A DNA stretch of 7,211 nucleotides from Anaerofustis sp. (GCF_019420015.1 NZ_JAHZIA010000016.1:1-7211), one strand, 5' to 3'; counted from the stretch's first letter, positions 1 to 6,352 are shown. Translations and numbers: made by a program. Notes: generated by a model from the letters alone, not told the origin.

Positions 1-55
1 CTTTTCGATGTCTCGCAAAATGATACCCTCATTTTGCGGACGGAAAAGCTACCCC
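1..55 (+). repeat. Bulged hairpin repeat, copy A (GTAG-type palindrome)
   Basis: The first 55 bases are identical to 6190-6244. They fold into a long imperfect hairpin: CTTTTC (1-6) pairs with GAAAAG (43-48), GAT (7-9) bulges out, GTC (10-12) pairs with GAC (39-41), T13 bulges, and CGCAAAATGA (14-23) pairs with TCATTTTGCG (29-38) around the loop TACCC (24-28). CTAC follows at 49-52, so the other strand reads GTAG at the 5' foot. The element starts at the window edge, so neighbouring modules may lie upstream. Frame 1 is open to about position 105, but the repeat nature argues against coding. The function is not known. Confidence 0.85.
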
Positions 56-118
56 TACCTCTCTATTCAATAAGGAAGGTTGAAATATTGGGGAGTATTA
101 AGTAAATAGAGTTAAATT

Positions 119-143
119 AAAAAGACACATAGTGTCTTTTTTT
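119..143 (+). terminator. Terminator-like hairpin with T-tract upstream of the small membrane gene
   Basis: AAAAAGACAC (119-128) pairs perfectly with GTGTCTTTTT (132-141) around the 3-base loop ATA, and the T-run continues to 143. This has the shape of an intrinsic terminator, although the stem is AT-rich and probably moderate in strength. The same module, with a TGTA loop and the identical tail TTTTTTTGATGAAATGA, recurs at 6353-6386 before the next repeat-bounded gene. It therefore marks transcript boundaries ahead of 187 and 6445. It could also act as an attenuator if transcription begins upstream of it. Confidence 0.7.
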
Positions 144-154
144 GATGAAATGAA

Positions 155-186
155 AAGGAGGTTGTGAGAGGACTCACAAAATTGGT
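155..186 (+). promoter_or_regulatory. Ribosome binding site separated from its start codon by a hairpin
   Basis: A perfect Shine-Dalgarno sequence, AAGGAGG (155-161), lies 25 bases before the ATG at 187, too far for normal initiation. Between them sits a perfect hairpin, TTGTGAG (162-168), loop AGGA (169-172), CTCACAA (173-179). If the hairpin forms, it is extruded and the effective spacing becomes 7 bases (180-186), which is optimal. The GAGAGGA at 166-172 is an alternative, weaker site exposed partly in the loop. This arrangement could make translation depend on folding. Confidence 0.65.
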
Positions 187-444
187 ATGAATTCAAGTTT
201 AGTTATAATATGTTTTATGGTATACGGCATTGCTTCTATGGGAGCGGTGCTTTTTTCGTATAATCTCGGACTGAGAAACGGAAGAGAGATAAAGGAAGAC
301 AAAGGGATAAGCGGTACTGTTTCGAGCAAGAGAAAATTAAAGTTTACAAAAGAAGAAGAGGAAAAGTTTAACAAAATAAATTTAGCACTGAGCAATATTG
401 AAAATTATGATGGAACAAGCAGAGGACAAAAGGAGATAAGATAA
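187..444 (+). CDS. Small predicted single-pass membrane protein of the phage head module
   Basis: This 85-residue protein is not a family I recognise. Residues about 4-25 form one hydrophobic segment (leucine, isoleucine, valine, phenylalanine and small residues). It is followed by a hydrophilic, strongly charged tail rich in Lys and Glu, including KFTKEEEEKFNK near residues 53-64, which may form a short helix. With no positive charge before the segment and many after it, an N-out/C-in topology is likely. The ATG at 187 is chosen because the only strong Shine-Dalgarno lies upstream, set at good distance when the 162-179 hairpin folds. The stop codon is one base before the portal start, so the two genes are probably translated together. 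Small membrane proteins do occur next to portal genes in phages, but I cannot assign a role. Confidence 0.8.
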   Translation: MNSSLVIICFMVYGIASMGAVLFSYNLGLRNGREIKEDKGISGTVSSKRKLKFTKEEEEKFNKINLALSNIENYDGTSRGQKEIR

Positions 445-445
445 G

Positions 446-2206
446 ATGTTTGAGAGTGAAAATTACAAAAAGACCGGTGAGTGGACATTATACGAAAAAG
501 GCAAAGATTTCTTGAGTAAAAAGAATATTTACGAAGAGACGGACAAGGTGTACAGATTCTTTAACGGGAATCAGTGGAAAGGAGTTGAGAGCGGAGTTAT
601 AAGCCCGATAACGTACAATATAATAAAGCCTATTGTGAAATACAAAACAGGTGTAATAAACGGCAACGGGTACGGGATAGTATTTTCTCCGAACAATTTC
701 GATGATCCTGAGTTTCAGGTGGAGATGACGGATTTATGCGACAAACTGAATGAGTATATAAGCATACTTTGGGAGAACAAGAAGATTAACGCCAAAACCA
801 GGGTTGTGCTTAAAGACGCATGTATAAACGGGGAAGGGATACTTTACCTTAATTATGACGAAAAAGAAAACGAAGTAAGCCCTGAGATAATAAACAAGAC
901 TAACATATATTATGAAAATGAGAACAATTCGGATTTAAATGAGCAGGAGTACATACTGATTACAACGAGAAGAAGTGTGGCGAGCGTAAAAAGAGAAGCG
1001 AGAAAAAACAGAGAAGCAGGGCTTAACAAATTAAGTGAAGATGATATAAACAAAATAATGAGCGACAACAAGACCAAGGAGCAGTCGGGAGATTATGCAA
1101 AAGACGAGTTATACAATATGGTATTGGTAATAAGCAAGTTCTTTAAAAAAGACGGACATATATGGTTCAAGAAATCCACCGAGAATGCGGTTATAGAAGA
1201 GGAGAGAGACTTGGGGCTTACTAAGTATCCGATAGCACATTTTGTATGGGAAGAAACAAAAGGAAGCGCCAGAGGAATGGGAGAAGTAATAAACCTTATA
1301 CCAAACCAGATAGAAATAAACAAGACAGCTACAAGAAGGGCTTTGTCGGTAATGATGGGAGCTTATCCGAAGCTCGTTGTCGACGGGAAGAAAATAAGCA
1401 ACCCGGACAGTATAACAAAGGTGGGGAGTGCTATATTTACGGACAATCAGACGGTCGACGACGTAAGAAAAGTAGCGGGATATTTAAACCCTTCTACCAT
1501 GAGCCCTGACAGCAAATCTTTGCAGGATGAGCTTATAAACAACACAAAAGATTTGGCAGGGGCGGGAGACAGTGTTACGGGGGACGTTAACCCCGAGAGA
1601 GCCAGCGGACAGGCGATACTCGCCGTTCAGCAATCCAGCGAGCAGAATTTGACCGAGCAGCTTATAAGGTTTAAGGATTTCCTTGAGGATACGGCAGAGA
1701 TAGTATTCGAGATGTGGCAGGTATATACCCCAAAGGAAGGAAAGAGAATAGTGGTAAAGAAAGCCATAAGCGAGGTAATGAAGGAAAGGGGAAGAGATAT
1801 TCCCAGTGTGGATGCAAACGGAGGGTATGCACCTGAGGATGAAGAAAGATATAAGGAAAAGAAAAGCGGAGAGGATAAAGAAGTATACGTAAGCAGAGTA
1901 ATACCGAAGAACATAATCGAAAAGCTCAAGGTAAACATAAAAATAGACGTATCTCCTAATACGCCTTTTGATAAATATGCAAGGGAATCCAGCCTTGGAA
2001 ACATGCTAAACGCCGGTCATATCACTTTTGAGGAATATGCGAACAACCTACCTGTTGACAGTGTGATACCGAAAGAAGTTTTGATGAACATAGTAAAAAC
2101 CAGAAAGAGCGGAGAAGAGAAGATAAACAAATTGAAAGAAAAGGGCGACAGAATAAAGACCGAGATGGATATGAAGATGCTTCAAAGCGAGAAGATTTCC
2201 TTATAA
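446..2206 (+). CDS. Phage portal protein
   Basis: This 586-residue protein has the overall pattern of a phage portal, the ring at one capsid vertex through which DNA is packaged and ejected. Recognisable stretches are the N-terminal part (about residues 45-90, with ISPITYNIIKPIV and a Gly/Asn-rich turn) and the core at about 273-315, with GSARGMGEV, LIPNQIEINKTATRRA and MMGAYPKLVVDGK, typical of portals of clostridial phages. A Gln/Ser segment (ASGQAILAVQQSSEQN, about 379-394) is followed by long amphipathic helices, matching the stem and crown order of portals. The C-terminus is very Lys/Glu-rich. A clear AGGAG (431-435) sits 10 bases before the ATG, inside the preceding gene. The stop codon is embedded in the arm of a perfect hairpin. 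The assignment rests on remembered family similarity, not on a search; the sub-family (SPP1-like or P22-like) is not decided. Confidence 0.86.
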   Translation: MFESENYKKTGEWTLYEKGKDFLSKKNIYEETDKVYRFFNGNQWKGVESGVISPITYNIIKPIVKYKTGVINGNGYGIVFSPNNFDDPEFQVEMTDLCDKLNEYISILWENKKINAKTRVVLKDACINGEGILYLNYDEKENEVSPEIINKTNIYYENENNSDLNEQEYILITTRRSVASVKREARKNREAGLNKLSEDDINKIMSDNKTKEQSGDYAKDELYNMVLVISKFFKKDGHIWFKKSTENAVIEEERDLGLTKYPIAHFVWEETKGSARGMGEVINLIPNQIEINKTATRRALSVMMGAYPKLVVDGKKISNPDSITKVGSAIFTDNQTVDDVRKVAGYLNPSTMSPDSKSLQDELINNTKDLAGAGDSVTGDVNPERASGQAILAVQQSSEQNLTEQLIRFKDFLEDTAEIVFEMWQVYTPKEGKRIVVKKAISEVMKERGRDIPSVDANGGYAPEDEERYKEKKSGEDKEVYVSRVIPKNIIEKLKVNIKIDVSPNTPFDKYARESSLGNMLNAGHITFEEYANNLPVDSVIPKEVLMNIVKTRKSGEEKINKLKEKGDRIKTEMDMKMLQSEKISL

Positions 2207-2236
2207 GGGGTTACCCTTATAAGGGGTTCCACCCCT
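2199..2236 (+). terminator. Hairpins overlapping the portal stop codon
   Basis: CCTTATAAGGG (2199-2209) pairs perfectly over 11 bp with CCCTTATAAGG (2214-2224) around the loop GTTA, and the portal TAA (2204-2206) lies inside the left arm. An alternative, overlapping hairpin uses AGGGGT (2222-2227) and ACCCCT (2231-2236). No long T-run follows, so this is less a classic terminator than a stable 3' end that could stop, protect or process the portal transcript. The two hairpins exclude each other at 2222-2224. Confidence 0.55.
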
Positions 2237-2276
2237 AAAACCCCACTTTTAAGGGCTGTCTGCCCTTAAGAACCCG

Positions 2277-2400
2277 ACCATATTTTTGCCGAAGCCCAAA
2301 AATATGGAAAAAATGCTTTCACTCAATCGCCGTGATGGCTTGTAACGCAACAAGATTTCCTCGAAAAAACTACCCGTTTTTTCGGGAATTGTTGCTACCG
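2277..2400. mobile_element. 124-bp insertion in block B relative to block C, with two hairpins
   Basis: Aligning block B with the reverse complement of block C, the shared sequence AAGAACCCG is followed directly by CCACCCCC in block C, but 124 bases intervene in block B. The extra DNA holds the 11-bp hairpin at 2278-2307 and a bulged GTAG-type hairpin at 2347-2395. CCG occurs at both edges (2274-2276 and 2398-2400), which could be a 3-bp target duplication. It could equally be a deletion from block C, so the mobile-element label is tentative. Confidence 0.4.
2347..2400 (+). repeat. Bulged hairpin repeat, copy B1 (GTAG-type palindrome)
   Basis: GCAACAA (2347-2353) pairs with TTGTTGC (2389-2395), GAT (2354-2356) bulges, TTCC (2357-2360) pairs with GGAA (2385-2388), T2361 bulges, and CGAAAAAAC (2362-2370) pairs with GTTTTTTCG (2376-2384) around TACCC (2371-2375). 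The GAT bulge, the T bulge and the loop equal those of the copies at 1-48 and 6190-6237, although nearly every stem base differs. CTAC closes the foot. Confidence 0.8.
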
Positions 2401-2429
2401 CCACCCCCTTTTTCAATGAAATGGGTGGG

Positions 2430-2483
2430 GATAGATTTTCCGCCAGTAAAACTCGGGCAGAGTTTTACACAGGCGTCAAAATC
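2430..2483 (-). repeat. Bulged hairpin repeat, copy B2, opposite orientation
   Basis: On the + strand, GATTTT (2434-2439) pairs with AAAATC (2478-2483), CGCC (2441-2444) with GGCG (2472-2475), and GTAAAACTC (2446-2454) with GAGTTTTAC (2460-2468) around GGGCA (2455-2459). On the - strand the loop is TGCCC, close to the TACCC of the other copies. The foot here is ATAG (2431-2434). It points head-to-head with copy B1, with a GC-rich hairpin between them, a layout like paired REP units. Confidence 0.75.
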
Positions 2484-2489
2484 GTTAAA

Positions 2490-2575
2490 GGCTCCACGCC
2501 CAGTGGCGCCGTTTTTATCGACTTTTTTAGGCGAGTAAAAAAGTCGTGGGGTTCATAAGGGGTGAAACCCCTTGA
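2490..2575 (+). repeat. 86-bp inverted repeat, left arm
   Basis: This stretch matches the reverse complement of 6098-6183 at 85 of 86 positions; the single difference is GCGAG against GCGAA in the loop of the 2519-2546 hairpin. It contains three consecutive hairpins (2490-2510, 2519-2546, 2557-2573). The two arms bracket the gene pair 2620-6067. Such long near-identical arms could permit inversion by homologous recombination or reflect a recent duplication. Confidence 0.92.
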
Positions 2576-2619
2576 AAGTGTTTTATGTAAAAATTAATGT
2601 AGTATGGGAGATATAAGAA

Positions 2620-4701
2620 GTGGTTAAAAAATCAAAATACGAAGAATTATTTAAAATAGCGAACAATGCAAACAAAGTTACTTATGTATCGGGAGGAAGA
2701 GCTGTTGGGAAGGGCGCTTCAAAAAATGTATCTTCTTCTTTAAATACATACAAAAGAAAAGGACAGGAGTCTTCGAAAGGCAGGTATAAAAAGAGCGGAG
2801 GGAGTTTTGCGGCGAAGTCGGTAAGTACGCCCGTAAGTTCTTATGCTCAAAACAAGATTTATGCCGCGAAAGCCCCAGAGAGAAGATATGTAAATGAGGG
2901 AATTAAGAGCATGGGAGGTATTGGCGGAGAGTTAAGGAAAAGCAGTTCTTTTATTAAACACCAAAACAATATGCCTTTAAATAAATTTGAAAAGGGGCTT
3001 TACGGTGCGGAAAATATGGTAAAGAGTGCTTTTGATGTTTTTGACAGAGTAGGTGATATACCATATACGAATGATGCTTTCAATAAGCGAAAAAGAGGCG
3101 GCGCAGGTTACGTACAGGGTGGTTTTGAAAATAATAAAAAAGGTGTGAATTATCAAAAAGACAATCCTTTTTATCAAAAGAGTTCTGATATGAGTGTCGG
3201 AACGAGACCTTATACATATCCTGCAAAAGAAGCAAGTACGGATGTATACAAAAAAAGATTCACTGACAATAAGGGTTACCAGGATATAAAGAGTGCTCAA
3301 AAGATGCAGACAATAAAAGAAACGGAAAACAGACATAAAAAGTATGCGCCTGTAATGAATACACGCAGGAATTACAATGATCATGACAGTAGTATAAATA
3401 TAGATGTGTACAACGGTAAATTCGGTCCGGGGAGTTTTTCTTATGAACAAGAGAAAGCGGATAGGATAGAACATCGTAATAAAATGCACGGGATAACCGA
3501 AAAGATCAGAGAAAATGCAAGACCCATGAATTCGAATAAGACGTATAAAGAGTCAGAGAATAATTATAAGATGCCCGGCAGGTTAAGCCCCGAAAACAGC
3601 ACGGGAGTTTACTATGAAAAAGTGGGAAAAGAAAAAGAGATTGCAAGACAGATAAAAAATCATGAGAGAATGATACAAAGAGAGGCATATAATGCACGAT
3701 ATAGGGATTTAATTGATAATGCAAGCAGTGCACCCAGATACCAGGATTTTTCAAGGAGAAATTATTACGGTGATGACGGAGGGGCAATAAAGGATTTTGT
3801 ACCGAATGATGCAAGAGGTAGGTTGCTTGAGAGATTTAACGAAGATTACGCAGATCCCGTGGCAGTAGAATATATGCTTGAGAAAAAAGGTGCGCAAAAT
3901 TTGCGCTTTGACAATGCGGATGCATTGTATAAAAATGAGGTATTTAGATTTTTCCCGAAAGAACTTTTGGACAGGATGAATGAGGACGAAAGAAAAAAAG
4001 CATATGCTATGTGCAGCGAGTATATGGGGAATAACGAAGATGCAAGAAATGCAAATTGGAAGATTGCTTCTGCTCTTTCCATAGAAGTTGCAAACAGGGA
4101 AGAAAAAGAAGTTCTTCAAAAAATAAAAAAAGGGGACAGTAATTATTTGTATCAATTGGTTTGCAGAGATACATTGGACAGATACCTGGAAGGAGGAAAG
4201 CAAACCTTTAATGTAATGGGTAAGTCATATAATCCTTCTTTTAAAAAAGGAAGGAGTGCTGCGATAGAATACTTAAAAAAATATGGGACAAAAGAAGAAA
4301 TAGACATTATAAATAACGCTCAGGTATTGACAAATACGGGTATAGATATGTTATTTAGTACTTCAACGGCAAAAATACCGGGTACAGACTTGGCTTTATC
4401 GTATATTTTTTCATGGGGAAAAGAATATAATGATGCGATGAATTACGGAGGTGTCAACAATATAAAGCAAGCTCAAGATATAGCATTTTTTGAAGCAAAT
4501 AAAGGGTTGGTTTTAGGAATGGCTCCTAAAATTGGTAAAAATCTTGCAAAATATAATAGTCCGGAAGCTGTCGGTCAATTGTTAAATGTTATTGAAGAGC
4601 CTGATATAAAGAATACATTATCGGATTTGGGAATTGATTTTTCACAATCATATTTTACAAATATGATTATGAATAAAGTAGAAAAAAAAGAATATGATTA
4701 A
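2620..4701 (+). CDS. Hypothetical 693-residue repeat-containing phage protein
   Basis: I do not recognise this family. The start is a GTG at 2620 with GGGAG (2606-2610) nine bases upstream; the nearby ATG at 2604 is out of frame and closes at once. Residues 1 to about 200 are basic, low-complexity and rich in Ser, Gly, Lys, Tyr and Asn, suggesting disorder or nucleic-acid contact. Residues about 205-350 hold degenerate repeats: DVY at 208-210 and 262-264 and GVY at 329-331, and the motif A-x-x-M-N-[ST]-x-x-x-Y at 243-252 and 300-309, each preceded by KM. Residues about 390-560 are charged and look helical. Residues about 563-645 are richer in hydrophobic and glycine residues (for example LFSTSTAKIPG and NKGLVLGMAPKIGK), so a compact or membrane-touching C-terminal domain is possible. 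The downstream gene at 6445 carries the same motif. A structural or ejected virion protein fits the context, but this is inference. Confidence 0.88.
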   Translation: MVKKSKYEELFKIANNANKVTYVSGGRAVGKGASKNVSSSLNTYKRKGQESSKGRYKKSGGSFAAKSVSTPVSSYAQNKIYAAKAPERRYVNEGIKSMGGIGGELRKSSSFIKHQNNMPLNKFEKGLYGAENMVKSAFDVFDRVGDIPYTNDAFNKRKRGGAGYVQGGFENNKKGVNYQKDNPFYQKSSDMSVGTRPYTYPAKEASTDVYKKRFTDNKGYQDIKSAQKMQTIKETENRHKKYAPVMNTRRNYNDHDSSINIDVYNGKFGPGSFSYEQEKADRIEHRNKMHGITEKIRENARPMNSNKTYKESENNYKMPGRLSPENSTGVYYEKVGKEKEIARQIKNHERMIQREAYNARYRDLIDNASSAPRYQDFSRRNYYGDDGGAIKDFVPNDARGRLLERFNEDYADPVAVEYMLEKKGAQNLRFDNADALYKNEVFRFFPKELLDRMNEDERKKAYAMCSEYMGNNEDARNANWKIASALSIEVANREEKEVLQKIKKGDSNYLYQLVCRDTLDRYLEGGKQTFNVMGKSYNPSFKKGRSAAIEYLKKYGTKEEIDIINNAQVLTNTGIDMLFSTSTAKIPGTDLALSYIFSWGKEYNDAMNYGGVNNIKQAQDIAFFEANKGLVLGMAPKIGKNLAKYNSPEAVGQLLNVIEEPDIKNTLSDLGIDFSQSYFTNMIMNKVEKKEYD

Positions 4702-4719
4702 AATAATAAACAATATGTA

Positions 4720-4728
4720 TGATATAAT
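4720..4728 (+). promoter_or_regulatory. Candidate extended -10 promoter
   Basis: TG, one base, then TATAAT (4723-4728) is a perfect extended -10 element 35 bases before the ATG at 4763. No good -35 box is visible (TTAAAA at 4698-4703 is weak and 19 bases away), which extended -10 promoters can tolerate. The region is very AT-rich, so chance occurrence is possible. It would give the 4763 gene expression independent of the phage late operon. Confidence 0.5.
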
Positions 4729-4762
4729 ATCAATAATTAATAAATAAAGGAAATGTGTAGGT

Positions 4763-6067
4763 ATGGAAAAAGTAAATAATAAAAAAATTATAAAAAATAT
4801 ATTAGGCTATTTTTTACCATTATTTATAATTTTTTTTACTGTAGTAACTTTAAATTTTATATTTGATAGGGTGGATGATCCTTTTCCGTCAGATGTAAAA
4901 GAAAATACAAAAAATTTCTTTTATGATTACAAAAATATTATTGAATATCCTCAACTTAATGAATCAAGAGAGGTTTTGCATAGGATGCTTGGTGATGATT
5001 GGTTTAAAATAGGGTATAATCATATAACTGTAGAAAAGCCTACTTTACCTTTAGCCGAAGAAAATATAGAGTCTGATTTTGATAAAGACAGAATAGTTGA
5101 ACTTAAAATATATGCATATGATTATGGGAAGGTGTATATAAAAGCAAAAGAAAAAACGGATATATATATAAAGGAGAATCAGATAACCAATAAAAAAGAG
5201 AAAAATCAAATATTCAATAAAAATCTGTCTTATGAATATGAAAAATTTATTAACGAAGGCAATGTAATTTCTCTTAATGTTATAAATAAGGCTTTGGACG
5301 GTATAAATGGAGGAAGAAGATCTAGAGTTGTTATGACAATAAAAAAAAGAAAAGATCAAAAAGACAATATGGATCTATACAATGCGTTAAGCGGGGGACT
5401 TATAGAAGCAATGGAAAAAGATCCATGCGACTATTTGATAATAAGAGACGAGTATAAATATTATGAGGAATTAAAGACGCAGCTGGAAGATTATAAAACA
5501 GATATAGTAAAGGGTAAAATACCGAAGGAGTATCAGAAATCAAGAGAAATAATGTCGGCATTTTACGTGGAATCTACGGGAGATATGGAAAAAGATATTG
5601 AACATGAGTTTAGATCAGTGGGATTCAGTATAACAGATATAGACAGGAAGAAAGAGAAAATAGAGCTGGTATTTGATTCAAAGGATTATGGTAAGTGCTA
5701 TGAAGAAGCGATTGCCAAGGTAGAAGCCGATAAAGAGAAAGACGAAAATTTAAGTCAGAAAGAACTAAACGAACGTTTTACGAAATATCTAACAGAAGCG
5801 AGTAAAAGTGCAACCAGGATACAGCCCAAAATACAAACTACAGTGTTTTATGATGTAATATATGATGATAACGGAGAGTGTCATTATAAGTTACTCGTTG
5901 ATGATAGTTTTTATGAATTATTTTTTTGGAATCTGATTGCTGCTGAAGATTCGAACCACTGCAAGTATGATGTCGTTGAGAGGAAGAAGTATGTAGACAA
6001 GAGAAAACAGGAGATAGAAGAGATTAAAGAAAGAGTCCGCAGGGAGAGAGAGGCGGAGGCTAAATGA
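4763..6067 (+). CDS. Hypothetical membrane-anchored protein with a duplicated domain
   Basis: This 434-residue protein is unfamiliar. A basic start (Lys at 3, 7, 8, 11) precedes one hydrophobic segment at about 13-34, and there is no lipobox, so it is most likely an N-in signal anchor with the rest outside the membrane. The remainder appears to be two diverged copies of a roughly 190-residue domain: SRE at 68-70 and 260-262, and DYGK at 120-123 and 308-311, with matching order of strands and helices between. The C-terminal 26 residues are a highly charged helix. AAAGG (4746-4750) gives a modest ribosome site about 12 bases from ATG. The 5' half is markedly AT-rich compared with the portal gene. 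Own promoter, foreign-looking composition and flanking hairpin blocks fit a moron-type passenger gene, for example one acting at the host surface; that role is speculative. Confidence 0.85.
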   Translation: MEKVNNKKIIKNILGYFLPLFIIFFTVVTLNFIFDRVDDPFPSDVKENTKNFFYDYKNIIEYPQLNESREVLHRMLGDDWFKIGYNHITVEKPTLPLAEENIESDFDKDRIVELKIYAYDYGKVYIKAKEKTDIYIKENQITNKKEKNQIFNKNLSYEYEKFINEGNVISLNVINKALDGINGGRRSRVVMTIKKRKDQKDNMDLYNALSGGLIEAMEKDPCDYLIIRDEYKYYEELKTQLEDYKTDIVKGKIPKEYQKSREIMSAFYVESTGDMEKDIEHEFRSVGFSITDIDRKKEKIELVFDSKDYGKCYEEAIAKVEADKEKDENLSQKELNERFTKYLTEASKSATRIQPKIQTTVFYDVIYDDNGECHYKLLVDDSFYELFFWNLIAAEDSNHCKYDVVERKKYVDKRKQEIEEIKERVRREREAEAK

Positions 6068-6097
6068 AACTTTTCAGGGGCTTTGCCTTACACCTAC

Positions 6098-6183
6098 TCA
6101 AGGGGTTTCACCCCTTATGAACCCCACGACTTTTTTATTCGCCTAAAAAAGTCGATAAAAACGGCGCCACTGGGCGTGGAGCC
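6098..6183 (-). repeat. 86-bp inverted repeat, right arm
   Basis: This is the reverse complement of 2490-2575 with one mismatch. It holds AAGGGGT/ACCCCTT (6100-6116), CGACTTTTTTA/TAAAAAAGTCG (6127-6154) and GGCGCCAC/GTGGAGCC (6163-6183). Lying 31 bases after the stop of the membrane-protein gene, it probably also ends or stabilises that transcript. The match to the left arm stops sharply at both ends of the segment. Confidence 0.92.
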
Positions 6184-6189
6184 TTGACG

Positions 6190-6244
6190 CTTTTCGATGT
6201 CTCGCAAAATGATACCCTCATTTTGCGGACGGAAAAGCTACCCC
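6190..6244 (+). repeat. Bulged hairpin repeat, copy C (GTAG-type palindrome)
   Basis: These 55 bases equal 1-55 exactly: outer stem 6190-6195/6232-6237, GAT bulge 6196-6198, middle stem 6199-6201/6228-6230, T bulge 6202, inner stem 6203-6212/6218-6227 and loop TACCC 6213-6217, then CTACCCC. Complete identity over 6 kb distance suggests recent copying or gene conversion, while the surroundings on the 3' side differ immediately. Confidence 0.9.
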
Positions 6245-6352
6245 GCCCCTTTCATTGAAAAAGGGGGTGGCGGGTTCTTAAAGGCAGACAGCCCTTAAAA
6301 GAGGGGTGGTAAAACCCCTTAAGAGGGTTATAGGAGCAAAGCCCCTATGTGT

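Larger units (their letters stand above)
2199..2575. repeat. Hairpin-mosaic intergenic block B, left side of the inverted repeat
   Basis: This gene-free stretch is packed with palindromes. After the stop-codon hairpins come TTAAGGGC/GCCCTTAA (2249-2269), CCATATTTTTG/CAAAAATATGG (2278-2307), two bulged GTAG-type hairpins (2347-2395 and 2434-2483), GGCTCCAC/GTGGCGCC (2490-2510, one mismatch), CGACTTTTTTA/TAAAAAAGTCG (2519-2546) and AAGGGGT/ACCCCTT (2557-2573). Segments 2246-2276, 2400-2421 and 2490-2575 match the reverse complement of 6271-6301, 6250-6271 and 6098-6183. A 68-codon open frame at 2332-2538 is treated as chance, because the other copy of the block does not keep it open. Confidence 0.88.
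6098..6350. repeat. Hairpin-mosaic intergenic block C, right side of the inverted repeat
   Basis: The gap between 6067 and 6445 has no convincing gene and is filled with hairpins. Beyond the 86-bp arm and copy C it holds CCCGCC/GGCGGG (6242-6274), TTAAAGGC/GCCCTTAA (6278-6297, imperfect), AGGGGT/ACCCCT (6302-6319) and ATAGGAGC/GCCCCTAT (6330-6348, one mismatch). Module order mirrors block B, but single modules have been swapped or lost. The GC-rich palindromes contrast with the AT-rich gene before them. Confidence 0.87.

Noticed and set aside
1..105. Frame 1 open from the window edge, a possible tail of an upstream gene
   Set aside because: The first 55 bases are a hairpin repeat also found in intergenic DNA at 6190-6244, so an in-frame gene end is unlikely, though the window edge prevents full exclusion.
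80..108. Possible promoter: TTGAAA (80-85) with TAAATA (103-108), 17-base spacer
   Set aside because: The -10 match is only about 3 of 6 and a terminator-like hairpin follows at once; too weak to list.
1246..1509. 87-codon + strand frame inside the portal gene
   Set aside because: It is an alternative frame of a clear portal coding region, with very Arg/Lys/Gly-rich composition and no good ribosome site.
2332..2538. 68-codon + strand open frame in hairpin block B
   Set aside because: It lies wholly in palindromic repeat DNA, has no ribosome binding site, has a Pro/Phe-biased composition, and is not kept open in the matching block C.
2977..4203. Several overlapping - strand open frames opposite the 693-residue gene
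   Set aside because: They are rich in Phe, Ile, Cys and His, lack ribosome sites and overlap one another, as expected for shadows of a purine-rich coding strand.
1..6244. CRISPR array or integron attC sites as an explanation for the repeated hairpins
   Set aside because: Copies are few, irregularly spaced and variable in stem, without constant spacers. The attC consensus ends (RYYYAAC and GTTRRRY) are not seen as a pair at the hairpin feet, and no cas or integrase gene is present.
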